Below are positions 17,236 to 24,686 of a stretch of 64,000 bases of DNA, piece after piece. Location of the stretch: positions 2,480,001 through 2,544,000 of the forward strand of contig NZ_CP154857.1 of assembly GCF_039614715.1 (NCBI RefSeq). The letters run 5' to 3'. How positions within the stretch are numbered: position 1 is the first letter of the stretch; each line of letters opens with the position of its first letter. Made by a program: the position numbers and the translations under genes. This DNA is from Microbacterium sp. AZCO. Lineage in GTDB: Bacteria > Actinomycetota > Actinomycetes > Actinomycetales > Microbacteriaceae. The notes under the pieces are model-generated. The model was given only the letters and a program-made list of their open reading frames with translations, was not told the DNA's origin and searched no databases.

Positions 17236-18006
17236 TCAGTGCAGGTGGCTGCCGCCGTTGATGTCGATCGTCGTTCCCTGCAGGTAGGAGGCTTCGTCGC
17301 TGGAGAGGAAGACGATCACGTCGGCGATCTCGTCAGTGGTCGCCGTGCGTCCGATCGGGATGTCGCGGACGATCGCGGCCTCGATCTCGTCGGTGGTGCC
17401 GACGCGGATGTTGGTGTCGACGGCGCCCGGCGCCACGGCATTGACCGTGACGCCCGACGAGCCCAGCTCGCGCGCGAGCGCCTTCGTGAAGCCGAGGATC
17501 GCCGCCTTCGCGGCCGAGTAGGGCACGCGGCCGAAGACGCCGCCGCCGCGCTGGGCGGACACGGATGACATGTTGACGATCCGCCCGTGACCGCGGTCGA
17601 GCAGCCCAGGGAGGAATGCCTTGGTGACAAGGTAGGTGCCCGTCGCATTGACGGCGAAGACCTTGTTCCACAGGGCGAGGTCGGTTTCGAGGAAGGGCAC
17701 CGGTGAGGTGATGCCCGCGATGTTGGCGAGTGCATCGACGGCAGGGAGGCGGCCCCCGTCCACTTCCGCCTGGACGGCTCGCTGCGCCGCGGTGACGGAC
17801 GCCTCGTCGGCGACGTCGATCTGAGCGCCGAACGCCGGGACGTCGAACTCCTCGCCGATCCGGGCGCCGACCTGGGCTGCCGCCTCCCCGTCGAGGTCGA
17901 GGATCGCGATCGCCCATCCCTTGCGGGCGAACGACCGGGCGGTCGCCTGGCCGATGCCGCGCTCAGCGGCGGCGCCGGTGATGACGGCGGTCTTCGTGCT
18001 GCTCAT
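17236..18006 (-). CDS. SDR family oxidoreductase, first gene of the transketolase operon
   Basis: A 256-residue short-chain dehydrogenase with the glycine motif TGAAAERGIGQ near the N-terminus, ANIAG in place of NNAG, catalytic YSAAK and a C-terminal INGG. Asp residues after strand 2 (ILDLDGE) suggest NAD(H). The ATG at 18006 has GAAGGAG about 6 bases upstream; the in-frame upstream ATG at 18045 has no such site. It is probably the first enzyme of the pathway, for example oxidising a sugar or polyol that the isomerase and transketolase then process. The promoter lies in the divergent control region at 18059-18121. Confidence 0.87.
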   Translation of the reverse strand: MSSTKTAVITGAAAERGIGQATARSFARKGWAIAILDLDGEAAAQVGARIGEEFDVPAFGAQIDVADEASVTAAQRAVQAEVDGGRLPAVDALANIAGITSPVPFLETDLALWNKVFAVNATGTYLVTKAFLPGLLDRGHGRIVNMSSVSAQRGGGVFGRVPYSAAKAAILGFTKALARELGSSGVTVNAVAPGAVDTNIRVGTTDEIEAAIVRDIPIGRTATTDEIADVIVFLSSDEASYLQGTTIDINGGSHLH

Positions 18007-18041
18007 GTCCTGCTCCTTCGTGCCGCTCCTTCGCGGTGCGG

Positions 18042-18121
18042 TCAACGATAGACGGTTCTGTCCGACAGTTCAAGTGTTTTATTGTCCGACTGTTGACAAT
18101 GAATCGGAACGAGGCAATACT
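18042..18121. promoter_or_regulatory. Divergent promoters with duplicated GntR-type operator
   Basis: Rightward promoter: TTGACA (18093-18098), 17-bp spacer, AATACT (18116-18121). Leftward promoter: TTGAAC, 17-bp spacer, TATCGT, read on the minus strand. Two direct repeats, TGTCCGACAGTT (18059-18070) and TGTCCGACTGTT (18083-18094), lie 24 bp apart. The first falls inside the leftward spacer and the second overlaps the rightward -35. A 6-8-6 inverted repeat, ATTGTC...GACAAT, spans 18081-18100. This fits occlusion of both promoters by the nearby FadR-type regulator. Confidence 0.6.
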
Positions 18122-18175
18122 CGCCGTACCGGCCCCGATGCGGGTCGACCACAATGACGTGAGAAAGGCACGATG

Positions 18176-19519
18176 ATGAGCGAAGCAACCCTTGACATGA
18201 GGGGACCCGTTCTGGGCACGGCCCAGAAGCGCAGGGTCGCAGTGGGGTCCGGCGTCGGAGCGGTCATCGAGACGTACGACTTCATCGGGTTCGGAACGGC
18301 CGCCGCACTCTATTTCGGAACGGCGTTCTTCCCCGGCAGCGATCCCCTGACCGGAACTCTGCTCTCTTTCGCCACCCTCGGCGTGGGCTTCGCCGCGCGG
18401 CCGATCGGCGGCATCATCGGCGGCCACCTGGGCGACCGGGTCGGCCGCAAGCCCGTCCTCGTCGCGTCGCTGATCATCATGGGCCTGGCGACGTTCGTGA
18501 TCGGCCTCCTGCCCACCTATGCCATGGTCGGCATCGTCGCGCCGATCCTCCTCGTGACGGTGCGGATCATCCAGGGCCTCGCATTCGGCGCCGAATGGGG
18601 CGGCGCGATCCTCATGACCTACGAGCACGCGCCATGGCGACGCAAGGGCGGCTTCACCGGCATCGTCCAGGCCGGCTTCCCCGTCGGGCTGCTCCTCGCC
18701 AACCTGGTCTTCCTCGGCAGCGTCCATCTCCCGGGCGATTGGGCCTGGCGCATCCCGTTCCTCGCGAGCATCGTCCTCGTCATCGTCGGGCTCGTCATCC
18801 GCGCGAAGGTTCCGGAGTCCCCCGTCTTCGAAGACGTCAAGACCCAGGGCATCGTCCTCAAGGCGCCGATCGTCGAGGTCATCAAGACCGACTGGCGCAA
18901 CATCCTCCGCGGCATCGGGCTGCGTGTCGCCGAGACCGCCGGCTACGCCGTCTCGGTCACGTACCTCATCTCCTACCTCAACACGACGAAGATCACCGAG
19001 ACGTGGCAGACCCTCACGGCGCTGTGCATCGCCGCCGCGATCGGCATCTTCGCGACGTGGGGATGGGCGCGTCTCACAGACTTCGTCGGCCGCCGTCCCC
19101 TTTACCTCGCGGTCACCGCCGCGGGCGTGCTCTGGGGCTTCCTGATGTTCCTCGGCGTGAACACCGCGATCTTCGGAGTCGTGATCGTGGTCATCGTGCT
19201 CTCCTACGCGGTGTTCCAGAACGCCCTCGCCGGCGCGCAGGGCGCGTGGTTCCCCGAGCTCTTCAACGCCAACACCCGCACGTCGGGAGCATCGCTCGCC
19301 TACCAGATCTCGGCGATGGTCTCCGGTTTCACACCGTTCATCACGACTCTCCTGTTCGCCTCCTTCGGATGGGTCGGTCCCGCAGCCCTGTTCTCGCTGT
19401 ACGCCCTCATCGGACTCATCTCGGCACTCGTCACGCAGGAGACGTGGACGAAGGATCAGCGCGCCGCGGCCGCTCGCGCCGCAGCACGTGAGGAAGCCCG
19501 GGAGACGGCATCCGTCTGA
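18176..19519 (+). CDS. MHS-family MFS metabolite:proton symporter
   Basis: A 447-residue carrier with 12 predicted membrane segments and the metabolite:H+ symporter features ETYDFIGFG in helix 1 and GDRVGRKPVL in the helix 2-3 loop, plus a long charged C-terminal tail. MHS carriers usually import organic acids, betaines or sugar acids rather than neutral glycosides. Two adjacent ATGs (18173, 18176) occur; the second is 7 bases from GAAAGG and is preferred. The gene is divergent from the SDR-transketolase operon and shares its control region, so it probably imports that pathway's substrate. Confidence 0.87.
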   Translation: MSEATLDMRGPVLGTAQKRRVAVGSGVGAVIETYDFIGFGTAAALYFGTAFFPGSDPLTGTLLSFATLGVGFAARPIGGIIGGHLGDRVGRKPVLVASLIIMGLATFVIGLLPTYAMVGIVAPILLVTVRIIQGLAFGAEWGGAILMTYEHAPWRRKGGFTGIVQAGFPVGLLLANLVFLGSVHLPGDWAWRIPFLASIVLVIVGLVIRAKVPESPVFEDVKTQGIVLKAPIVEVIKTDWRNILRGIGLRVAETAGYAVSVTYLISYLNTTKITETWQTLTALCIAAAIGIFATWGWARLTDFVGRRPLYLAVTAAGVLWGFLMFLGVNTAIFGVVIVVIVLSYAVFQNALAGAQGAWFPELFNANTRTSGASLAYQISAMVSGFTPFITTLLFASFGWVGPAALFSLYALIGLISALVTQETWTKDQRAAAARAAAREEARETASV

Positions 19520-19532
19520 CGGTCACTGCGGC

Positions 19533-19567
19533 GGACGTGGTGCGCGGGGGTCTCGCGCACCACGTCC
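19533..19567 (+). terminator. Terminator after MHS transporter
   Basis: Perfect 14-bp stem (19533-19546 pairs with 19554-19567) with a 7-base loop, starting 14 bp after the transporter stop. A TACAAT hexamer at 19569-19574 follows at once and probably serves as the -10 of the GntR gene, so the hairpin overlaps the place where that promoter's -35 would be. Confidence 0.75.
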
Positions 19568-19595
19568 GTACAATCGGGGTGGACGAAGGAGTGGA

Positions 19596-20252
19596 ATGAC
19601 CGACGGCACAGCCATCCTCGGACTTCAGCGGATGACGCTCCGCGAGCAGGCGATCGTCGCGCTCCGCCAGGCGATCACCACGGGTGAACTCGCCCCGGGC
19701 GCCCACGTCTCGGAGGTCGAGATGTCCACTCGCCTCGGCATCAGCCGCGGCACCCTCCGCGAAGCGATGCGCGTGCTCCAGAACGAAGGCCTCCTCACCG
19801 CATCCTCGCGCGGCCGACTGCTGGTGAGGCAGATGTCGCAGCGGGAGCTGCTCGACCTCTTCAAAGTCCGCGCCGCCCTCGAGGCTCTCGCGGCGCGCAC
19901 GGTGGCCGAGGGAGATGACCTCGACACGGCCGCCGACGCCCTCCGAGCCGCTGTCGACGGCATGGCGCGTGCGGAAGGCCCGCCCTGGGAGCCGCGCATG
20001 CACGCGGACATGGACTTCCACCGGACGCTCTGCGCACTGAGCGGCAACGAGACCCTGATCCGTGCGTGGGAGGCCCTCGCAGGCTCGATCCAGATGTCGA
20101 TCGTCGCCTCCGGTGTCGAGCGCGCGGTGACGAACATGGACGTCGACCGCCACCTCGAGATCGTGGATGCCGTCGCAAGCGGCGATGGCGACCGGGCTGC
20201 GGCGAGCGTGGTCGAACACATGGACCGCGCAGTCCACGTCCTGACGGACTGA
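19596..20252 (+). CDS. GntR/FadR-family transcriptional regulator
   Basis: A 218-residue regulator with an N-terminal winged helix (LREQAIVALRQAITTGEL, then STRLGISRGTLREAMRVLQNEGL) and a C-terminal FCD helical domain, where FHRTLCALSGN and the later HLEIVDAV region hold the expected metal/ligand histidines. The ATG at 19596 has AAGGAGTGGA just upstream. It closes the 14.5-20.3 kb locus and is the natural candidate to bind the TGTCCGAC repeats between the SDR and MHS genes. FCD-type ligands are typically small carboxylic or sugar acids, which suits an MHS carrier. Confidence 0.88.
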   Translation: MTDGTAILGLQRMTLREQAIVALRQAITTGELAPGAHVSEVEMSTRLGISRGTLREAMRVLQNEGLLTASSRGRLLVRQMSQRELLDLFKVRAALEALAARTVAEGDDLDTAADALRAAVDGMARAEGPPWEPRMHADMDFHRTLCALSGNETLIRAWEALAGSIQMSIVASGVERAVTNMDVDRHLEIVDAVASGDGDRAAASVVEHMDRAVHVLTD

Positions 20253-20398
20253 CGGAGCCTGGCTCCCGACCGGTTCGACCCCGCGCTGACGACGGGGTCC
20301 TCGTCCATCACCCGAGAGTGAGTATCGGCGCGCGGCCGGCAACGCAGCCGCCGAAAGCCGGGATCCGGGAATCGACGTTGTCAGGTTGGCGGCGTGCC

Positions 20399-20557
20399 TC
20401 ACTCTGACTGAGTCGTGCCGACCTCGTGGTCGGCCCTGTCGACGAGCCAGCCCGTCAGACCGAAGAAGCCGACCCAGATCACGGCTGAGACGACGACAGC
20501 ACTGACCGTGATCAAGAGCGCTGTGCGACCATCGCGCGTCTTCGGAAGAACGGCCAT
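20399..20557 (-). CDS. Small single-pass membrane protein
   Basis: A predicted 52-residue protein starting at the ATG at 20557. It has a short basic N-terminus (MAVLPKTRDGR) and one strong hydrophobic segment of about 22 residues containing VSAVVVSAVIWVGFFGL, then an acidic tail, so the N-terminus is likely inside. There is no Shine-Dalgarno; instead TACGTT ends exactly six bases before the ATG, the leaderless pattern seen in many genes of this window. The function is unknown. A longer frame up to 20647 is open but its extra part looks non-coding. Confidence 0.6.
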   Translation of the reverse strand: MAVLPKTRDGRTALLITVSAVVVSAVIWVGFFGLTGWLVDRADHEVGTTQSE

Positions 20558-20747
20558 ACGGCCAACGTAGCCTGACGTGTCCGCGCCGTCATGAGCGCGG
20601 CCGTCAGCGCGCGTCGAAGAGCCCCAAAGGTTACCGCGCCACCCCATGATCGGTCGGTCAGCGGTCGAGTCGGGTCGGTCACTCAGCGATGCGGCGGATC
20701 GATCGATCGCTGAGGAGCGCGTTGTCTCGTAGCGGCTCGGCTGATGG

Positions 20748-21584
20748 TCAGTGTCCCCGGTCGTCAGTGATCTTCACGGATATGTAGGCTCCGTCGCCCC
20801 AGGTGAAGGTCACCCGCTGATCGGGTCGCATGTCGCGCGGCCGCTGGTGGTCGGGGACCTTGTCATAGGCGAGCGACATCGCGAGCGCTCCGTCAGCCGC
20901 TGCGCCGCGGGGACGGCACTTCGATTCGATCGTGGACCCGTTGGTCAGCAGCAGGCAGTACTGCCGTTCTCGCCCGCGTGATGTCCCCGCTGCCGAGAGC
21001 GTCCATCCGTAGTGGACGCCGAGGGGTTGAACCCACGTCGGCGCGCCGTCGGCGAGGAGCACGGGCATACCGGACCGCGGCGAGATGTCGATGAAATCAC
21101 CGCTGCGACCATCGACAGTGAGGGCGATGATCACGTCCTCGGTTGCCGTGAGATCGGTCGTCGCGGGCGTCGCGGTCGGTGAAGGAATCGCCGCGTCCAC
21201 GAAGGTCGGGCCAGGCGCCGTCTGCAGGTCACCGAGCGCGCCGAAGGCGAGCGCCAGAAGCGCGACCGAGGCGACGAGGCCGAGGATCAGACGACGGCGG
21301 GGCCCCGGCCGGCCGGGCGCACGCCCGGGAACCGTGCGGCGCGCATGAGTGACGGCATCCCGTGCCGGCCGTCCAGGCGTCCAGGAACCGGATGCGGCAA
21401 TCCCGACCCGCGGAACGCCCGCCGTCGAAGCCCGCACCGGCACTGGCTGCGCCCGAGCCGCGATGGCGAGCTGTTCGAGCTCGGCAAGACGCTCCAGCCC
21501 CACTGAGTCGCCGGCGAGGTCCGCGTCCCGGTCATAGGCCCGGCGGCGCAAGGCCGCGAGTTCGGCGCGGGCAGCGGCATCCAT
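20748..21584 (-). CDS. Hypothetical membrane-anchored protein
   Basis: A 278-residue protein from the ATG at 21584. Residues 1-110 are Ala/Arg-rich and probably cytoplasmic, including a possible helical region AELAALRRRAYDRDAD. One membrane segment near residues 115-135 (LILGLVASVALLALAFGAL) is followed by an exported Pro/Thr linker and a beta-rich domain. Two cysteines (YCLLL and SKCRP) could form a disulfide. I do not recognise the family. No clear ribosome-binding site is seen; a GTG 16 codons upstream is an alternative start. The 190 bp between it and the small membrane gene hold no recognisable feature. Confidence 0.65.
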   Translation of the reverse strand: MDAAARAELAALRRRAYDRDADLAGDSVGLERLAELEQLAIAARAQPVPVRASTAGVPRVGIAASGSWTPGRPARDAVTHARRTVPGRAPGRPGPRRRLILGLVASVALLALAFGALGDLQTAPGPTFVDAAIPSPTATPATTDLTATEDVIIALTVDGRSGDFIDISPRSGMPVLLADGAPTWVQPLGVHYGWTLSAAGTSRGRERQYCLLLTNGSTIESKCRPRGAAADGALAMSLAYDKVPDHQRPRDMRPDQRVTFTWGDGAYISVKITDDRGH

Positions 21585-21675
21585 CAGCCGATCCCACCCG
21601 CGCAATGCTCGCCCCGTGAACTCGCCACGCACCCACGTTACGCCGCGACCGCAGCGACAAGGGCGGAGTCCGGGT

Positions 21676-21712
21676 ACGAGGAAAGCGCCCCACAAGGGGG
21701 CGCTTTCCTCGT
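21676..21712 (-). terminator. Terminator-like hairpin, diverged copy of the tRNA-Met terminator
   Basis: 16-bp perfect stem (21676-21691 with 21697-21712) and 5-base loop. It copies the 21824-21860 hairpin, but with paired changes in both arms, so base pairing has been kept. It is followed directly by an 18-base match to the tRNA-Met 3' end. Confidence 0.65.
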
Positions 21713-21729
21713 AGCAGGAGCGGGGCTTG
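21712..21729 (-). repeat. Remnant of a tRNA-Met 3' end
   Basis: Eighteen bases are identical to the 3' end of the intact tRNA-Met gene (21860-21877), including the acceptor strand and part of the T stem. The match then stops, and no anticodon or D arm follows. With the adjacent hairpin the duplicated block is about 64 bp, at an offset of 148 bp. Confidence 0.6.
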
Positions 21730-21823
21730 GCCACTGGGCTGCTCCACACGCGGCTGCGCCGCGCGCGGAGCCTCTCGCCCAGCGGGACCGCCCGCGGGCG
21801 GATTCAAGACGACCACTCCGGAT

Positions 21824-21860
21824 ACGAAAGAAGCGCCCCACGAGGGGGCGCTTCTTTCGT
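21824..21860 (-). terminator. Terminator of tRNA-Met
   Basis: 16-bp perfect stem, 21824-21839 pairing with 21845-21860, with a 5-base loop. It lies directly at the 3' side of tRNA-Met on the minus strand; its last base also pairs in the tRNA discriminator position. Confidence 0.75.
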
Positions 21861-21933
21861 AGCAGGAGCGGGGCTTGAACCCGCGACCTCACGATTATGA
21901 GTCGTGCGCTCTCACCAACTGAGCTACCCTGCC
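21860..21933 (-). tRNA. tRNA-Met (CAT), elongator type
   Basis: The minus strand folds as a 74-nt tRNA: acceptor GGCAGGG with TCCTGCT, D arm with AGCTCAGTTGGTGAGAGC, anticodon loop CTCATAA (CAT), and T arm GCGGG-TTCAAGC-CCCGC. It begins with GGC rather than CGC, so it is the elongator rather than the initiator; an Ile2 tRNA with modified C34 cannot be excluded from the anticodon alone. CCA is not encoded. Confidence 0.88.
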
Positions 21934-21967
21934 GCAGGCATCCATCGGTCACGGAGTGGATGCTGCG

Positions 21968-22039
21968 AGCCCCGAGTCAGGATTGAACTGACGACCCCTT
22001 CCTTACCATGGAAGTGCTCTGCCACTGAGCTATCGGGGC
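21968..22039 (-). tRNA. tRNA-Thr (GGT)
   Basis: The minus strand folds as a 72-nt tRNA with acceptor GCCCCGA/TCGGGGC, D arm AGCTCAGTGGCAGAGC, anticodon stem CTTCC/GGAAG with loop ATGGTAA (GGT), and T loop TTCAATC. It is 34 bp upstream of tRNA-Met on the same strand, so the two are probably co-transcribed. Confidence 0.93.
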
Positions 22040-22116
22040 GTGCCACCCGCGAGCGGGCAACTAGACGAGGATACCAGAGCCGCGGCATCCTTCTTAATCG
22101 AGGCGGCCCTTCCGGG

Positions 22117-23634
22117 TCACTCGTGGTCGAGGCTCTCGCGACCCGCGTGCGAGCGCAGCCACGCGATCGGGTCGATCGCGGTCGTGCCGTTCTGCAGGAT
22201 CTCGAAGTGCGTGTGAGCGCCGAAGGAGTGACCGGTGTTCCCGGTGTGGCCGAGGACCGTCCCCGCCTCGACGTGCTGGCCTTCGGTCACCTGGATCGAG
22301 CCGGCGAGCATGTGGGCGTAGCGGCTCGAGACGAGCTGGCCGTCGATGATGTGGTCGATGACGACCTCGACGCCGTAGCCTCCACCGCTGCTGGTCGCCG
22401 TGCGTACCGTACCCGCAGCGATCGCCTGGATGTCGGCGCCCTGGCCGGGCACGAAGTCGGCACCCTCGTGCATGCGGCCAGACCGCATGCCGAAGCCGAA
22501 CGTGATCGGCACGCCGACGGCGAAGGGCCACTGGATGGCGGCGTTCGGGTCGTTGACGTAGAAGTCGGAGTAGTTGGTAATGCCGTCTTCCGCGGCGATC
22601 TCCCCCATCGACACCGTCGTGTAGTTCTCGGTGCGGTCGAGCGCATCGGTCTGGATGTCACCGGGGGCGACGTAGGCCTGGATGTCCTCGGGGTCGACGG
22701 CGACGTCGGTTCCCTGGAACGCCACGAGCGAGGTCGTGTCACCCGAGACCGCTGCGACGGCGTCGGCGGGGGTCGTCATCCCGACCGTGATGAGACCCAC
22801 GATTCCCATGACGCCGACCGAGAAGGACGCGGTCGCGAGCTGACGTCCGACGCGACGCCTGCGCGGCGCAACGTGCGCAACGGGCTCGTCGGCGGTCGGC
22901 GACGACGCCGGCGCGGAAGCCTCTTCGGCCTCGGGCTCGTCGGCGGAATTCTGGATCGGCGTCTCGCCCGTGAAGGAGAACAGCCGGGCCGCGCGCTCGA
23001 ACTCGTCGATGTCGGATGCCTCGGGCTGCTCCGCGTTCGAGAGGGCCGGCTCGGCCTCGGGCGCCACGATCTCCTCCGGCGCGACCTCGAGGAGCTCGAA
23101 CGGCTCGGCGGGCGTGAGCACGGGCTCGACGGGAACGAGGGGCTGCGGCTCGACGGCCGCGGCAGCGGCCGCTGCTGCCCAGGCGATCGCGGCGGCGGGG
23201 ACGACGGACTCCGCGTCCTCAGGGGTGATGGGCCGGGGCGCGGAGCGCACGCGACGACCGGGTCGGCTGGAGAGCCCCTCGGTCGCCGACGGAGCGGGAG
23301 CGGGAAGGGATGCCTCGACCGCAGACGCCCCCTGCTCGGTCCGAGACTCGGCCTCGATGAGAGGCCCTGCCTCGACGAGAGGCTCGGCCTCGGCGACGAC
23401 CATGGACTCTACGACGGCGGAGGCCTCGTGCGCCGGAGCGACGGTCGGCTCGGCGGCGGGGGGCGCCGTCCACACGGTCCGCTGCGCACCCGTCGCCGAC
23501 GCGCGCCGCGCGCGGTGATGCCTGCGGCTCAGCGACGGCTCGGCGGTCTCCGGGGTCGCCTGGGCGGGCGTGGCGGAGGATCGGCTGGATCGGCGCGTAG
23601 GCGCAGAGTCAGCCAGCGAGGCATCGAAGGGCAA
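22117..23634 (-). CDS. M23 family metallopeptidase, cell-wall hydrolase
   Basis: A 505-residue protein with three parts: a long low-complexity N-terminus (about 1-260, rich in Ala, Glu, Pro, basic at the start), a hydrophobic segment near 268-290 (SVGVMGIVGLITVGM), and a C-terminal LytM/M23 domain. Zinc ligands are visible as HEGAD (about residue 388) and HTHFE (about residue 473). It is probably anchored in the membrane with the peptidase outside, cutting peptidoglycan cross-links. An in-frame stop lies just upstream and no early ATG or GTG exists, so the start is the TTG at 23634, with GAGAG about 9 bases upstream. A promoter matches at 23731-23759, leaving a leader of roughly 90 bases. Confidence 0.85.
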   Translation of the reverse strand: MPFDASLADSAPTRRSSRSSATPAQATPETAEPSLSRRHHRARRASATGAQRTVWTAPPAAEPTVAPAHEASAVVESMVVAEAEPLVEAGPLIEAESRTEQGASAVEASLPAPAPSATEGLSSRPGRRVRSAPRPITPEDAESVVPAAAIAWAAAAAAAAVEPQPLVPVEPVLTPAEPFELLEVAPEEIVAPEAEPALSNAEQPEASDIDEFERAARLFSFTGETPIQNSADEPEAEEASAPASSPTADEPVAHVAPRRRRVGRQLATASFSVGVMGIVGLITVGMTTPADAVAAVSGDTTSLVAFQGTDVAVDPEDIQAYVAPGDIQTDALDRTENYTTVSMGEIAAEDGITNYSDFYVNDPNAAIQWPFAVGVPITFGFGMRSGRMHEGADFVPGQGADIQAIAAGTVRTATSSGGGYGVEVVIDHIIDGQLVSSRYAHMLAGSIQVTEGQHVEAGTVLGHTGNTGHSFGAHTHFEILQNGTTAIDPIAWLRSHAGRESLDHE

Positions 23635-23730
23635 AACGCAGGGCTCTCAGGTCGAGTCGCTCGGTGGAACAACGGGGACGGACGTCGGGCTCTTATCACC
23701 ACGCCATTCGGGCGGCGTTGGTAACGATCG

Positions 23731-23759
23731 GATAAACACTACCCCAGCAGTGCTGTCAA
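23731..23759 (-). promoter_or_regulatory. Sigma-70-type promoter of the M23 peptidase gene
   Basis: On the minus strand TTGACA (23754-23759) is followed after 17 bp by TTTATC (23731-23736). The start point would lie near 23724, giving a leader of about 90 bases that contains a GCGCC/GGCGT-type hairpin near 23700-23720. Confidence 0.5.
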
Positions 23760-23839
23760 GACGGTGCACTCCACAGGCTGTGACCTGATATATCGTGCGC
23801 CACTCCCGCCGAAAACCGCGTGGTTATCGGCATTGCGGG

Positions 23840-24634
23840 TCAGTCGGCCGCAAGGCTGAGAATTTTCTCATAGAGCGCGGGGGCGGCGGCGACGAAGAGG
23901 GCCCGTCCCTGCTCGTCGGCGGGCAGTCCTCCGACCATTCCGCCGGCCTCGGTCACGAGCAGCGCACCCGCGGCGTGGTCCCAGGGGGCGAGGCCGCGCT
24001 CGAAGTAGGCGTCGAGCCGCCCCGAGGCGACGAACGCGAAGTCGAGCGACGCCGCGCCGATGCGGCGCACGTCGCGAGCGAGCGGCATGACGCGGGCGAG
24101 CCTCGCGAGATCGCCGGCGTGCGTCTCGGGGCGGTACCCGAAGCCCGTGGCGACGAGGGCGCCCGCGCTGGAGGGCTCGGCATTCACGGCGAGACGCGTG
24201 TCGCCGAGCCAGGCTCCCTCACCGCGCTCGGCGTGGAAGAGCTCGCCCGAGGCGGGGTTGAAGACGGCCGCGGCGAGCGCCTGCCACAGTCCGGGCACCG
24301 GCTCGCCGGCGACGGCGGCGATGCTGACGGCATACGAAGGGATGCCGTAGGCGTAGTTCACTGTGCCGTCGATCGGGTCGACGACCCACGTGATGTCGGT
24401 GTCCCCCCGCTCCGCACCGGACTCCTCGCCGAGGAACCCGTCATCGGGACGAGCCGCGTGGAGCCGCTCGCGGATCAGCTGCTCGACCTCGCGATCGGCC
24501 TCCGTGACGATGTCGGCGAGCGCGGACTTCGTGGCCGCTATCGCGACTCCCTCGCTTCGCCGGCGCCGCGCCAGCTCGCCCGCCTCCTGCGCGATCTCCC
24601 GTGCGATGGACTCGAGTTCGTGTGCGAGCGGCAT
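23840..24634 (-). CDS. suhB: Inositol monophosphatase family phosphatase
   Basis: A 264-residue Mg-dependent phosphatase. Motif A (DPIDGTVNY, about residues 85-93) and motif B (WDHAAG, about 217-222) hold the metal-binding aspartates, and the upstream EES is also present. It dephosphorylates inositol monophosphates or related sugar phosphates in the cytoplasm; actinobacterial relatives also include histidinol phosphatases, so substrate is uncertain. The ATG at 24634 lies six bases after TAGCGT on the minus strand, a leaderless layout. It is divergent from the CrtI-like gene with only 52 bp between start codons. Confidence 0.85.
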   Translation of the reverse strand: MPLAHELESIAREIAQEAGELARRRRSEGVAIAATKSALADIVTEADREVEQLIRERLHAARPDDGFLGEESGAERGDTDITWVVDPIDGTVNYAYGIPSYAVSIAAVAGEPVPGLWQALAAAVFNPASGELFHAERGEGAWLGDTRLAVNAEPSSAGALVATGFGYRPETHAGDLARLARVMPLARDVRRIGAASLDFAFVASGRLDAYFERGLAPWDHAAGALLVTEAGGMVGGLPADEQGRALFVAAAPALYEKILSLAAD

Positions 24635-24686
24635 GCCTCCACGCTATCGTCGCGGGGTCGTCGGCGGCGGGGGTTAGCGTGGCTCC

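Noticed and set aside
14501..18006. Sulfoquinovose (sulfo-transketolase) pathway
   Set aside because: It also uses a two-subunit transketolase, but no GH31 sulfoquinovosidase, sulfo-sugar isomerase of the RpiB type or sulfonate exporter is seen, and the neighbours point to neutral plant glycosides.
21676..21933. Integrated mobile element at tRNA-Met
   Set aside because: A duplicated tRNA end is present, but only about 150 bp separates the copies and there is no integrase or cargo; at most it is a scar.
21638..21952. Protein-coding frames covering the tRNA-Met region
   Set aside because: They translate tRNA and terminator sequence, have no start signal and no coding bias.
23635..23760. Possible cyclic di-AMP riboswitch before the M23 peptidase gene
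   Set aside because: Such switches occur upstream of actinobacterial cell-wall hydrolases, but the leader is only about 90 bases and I could not align the conserved core of that motif to it.
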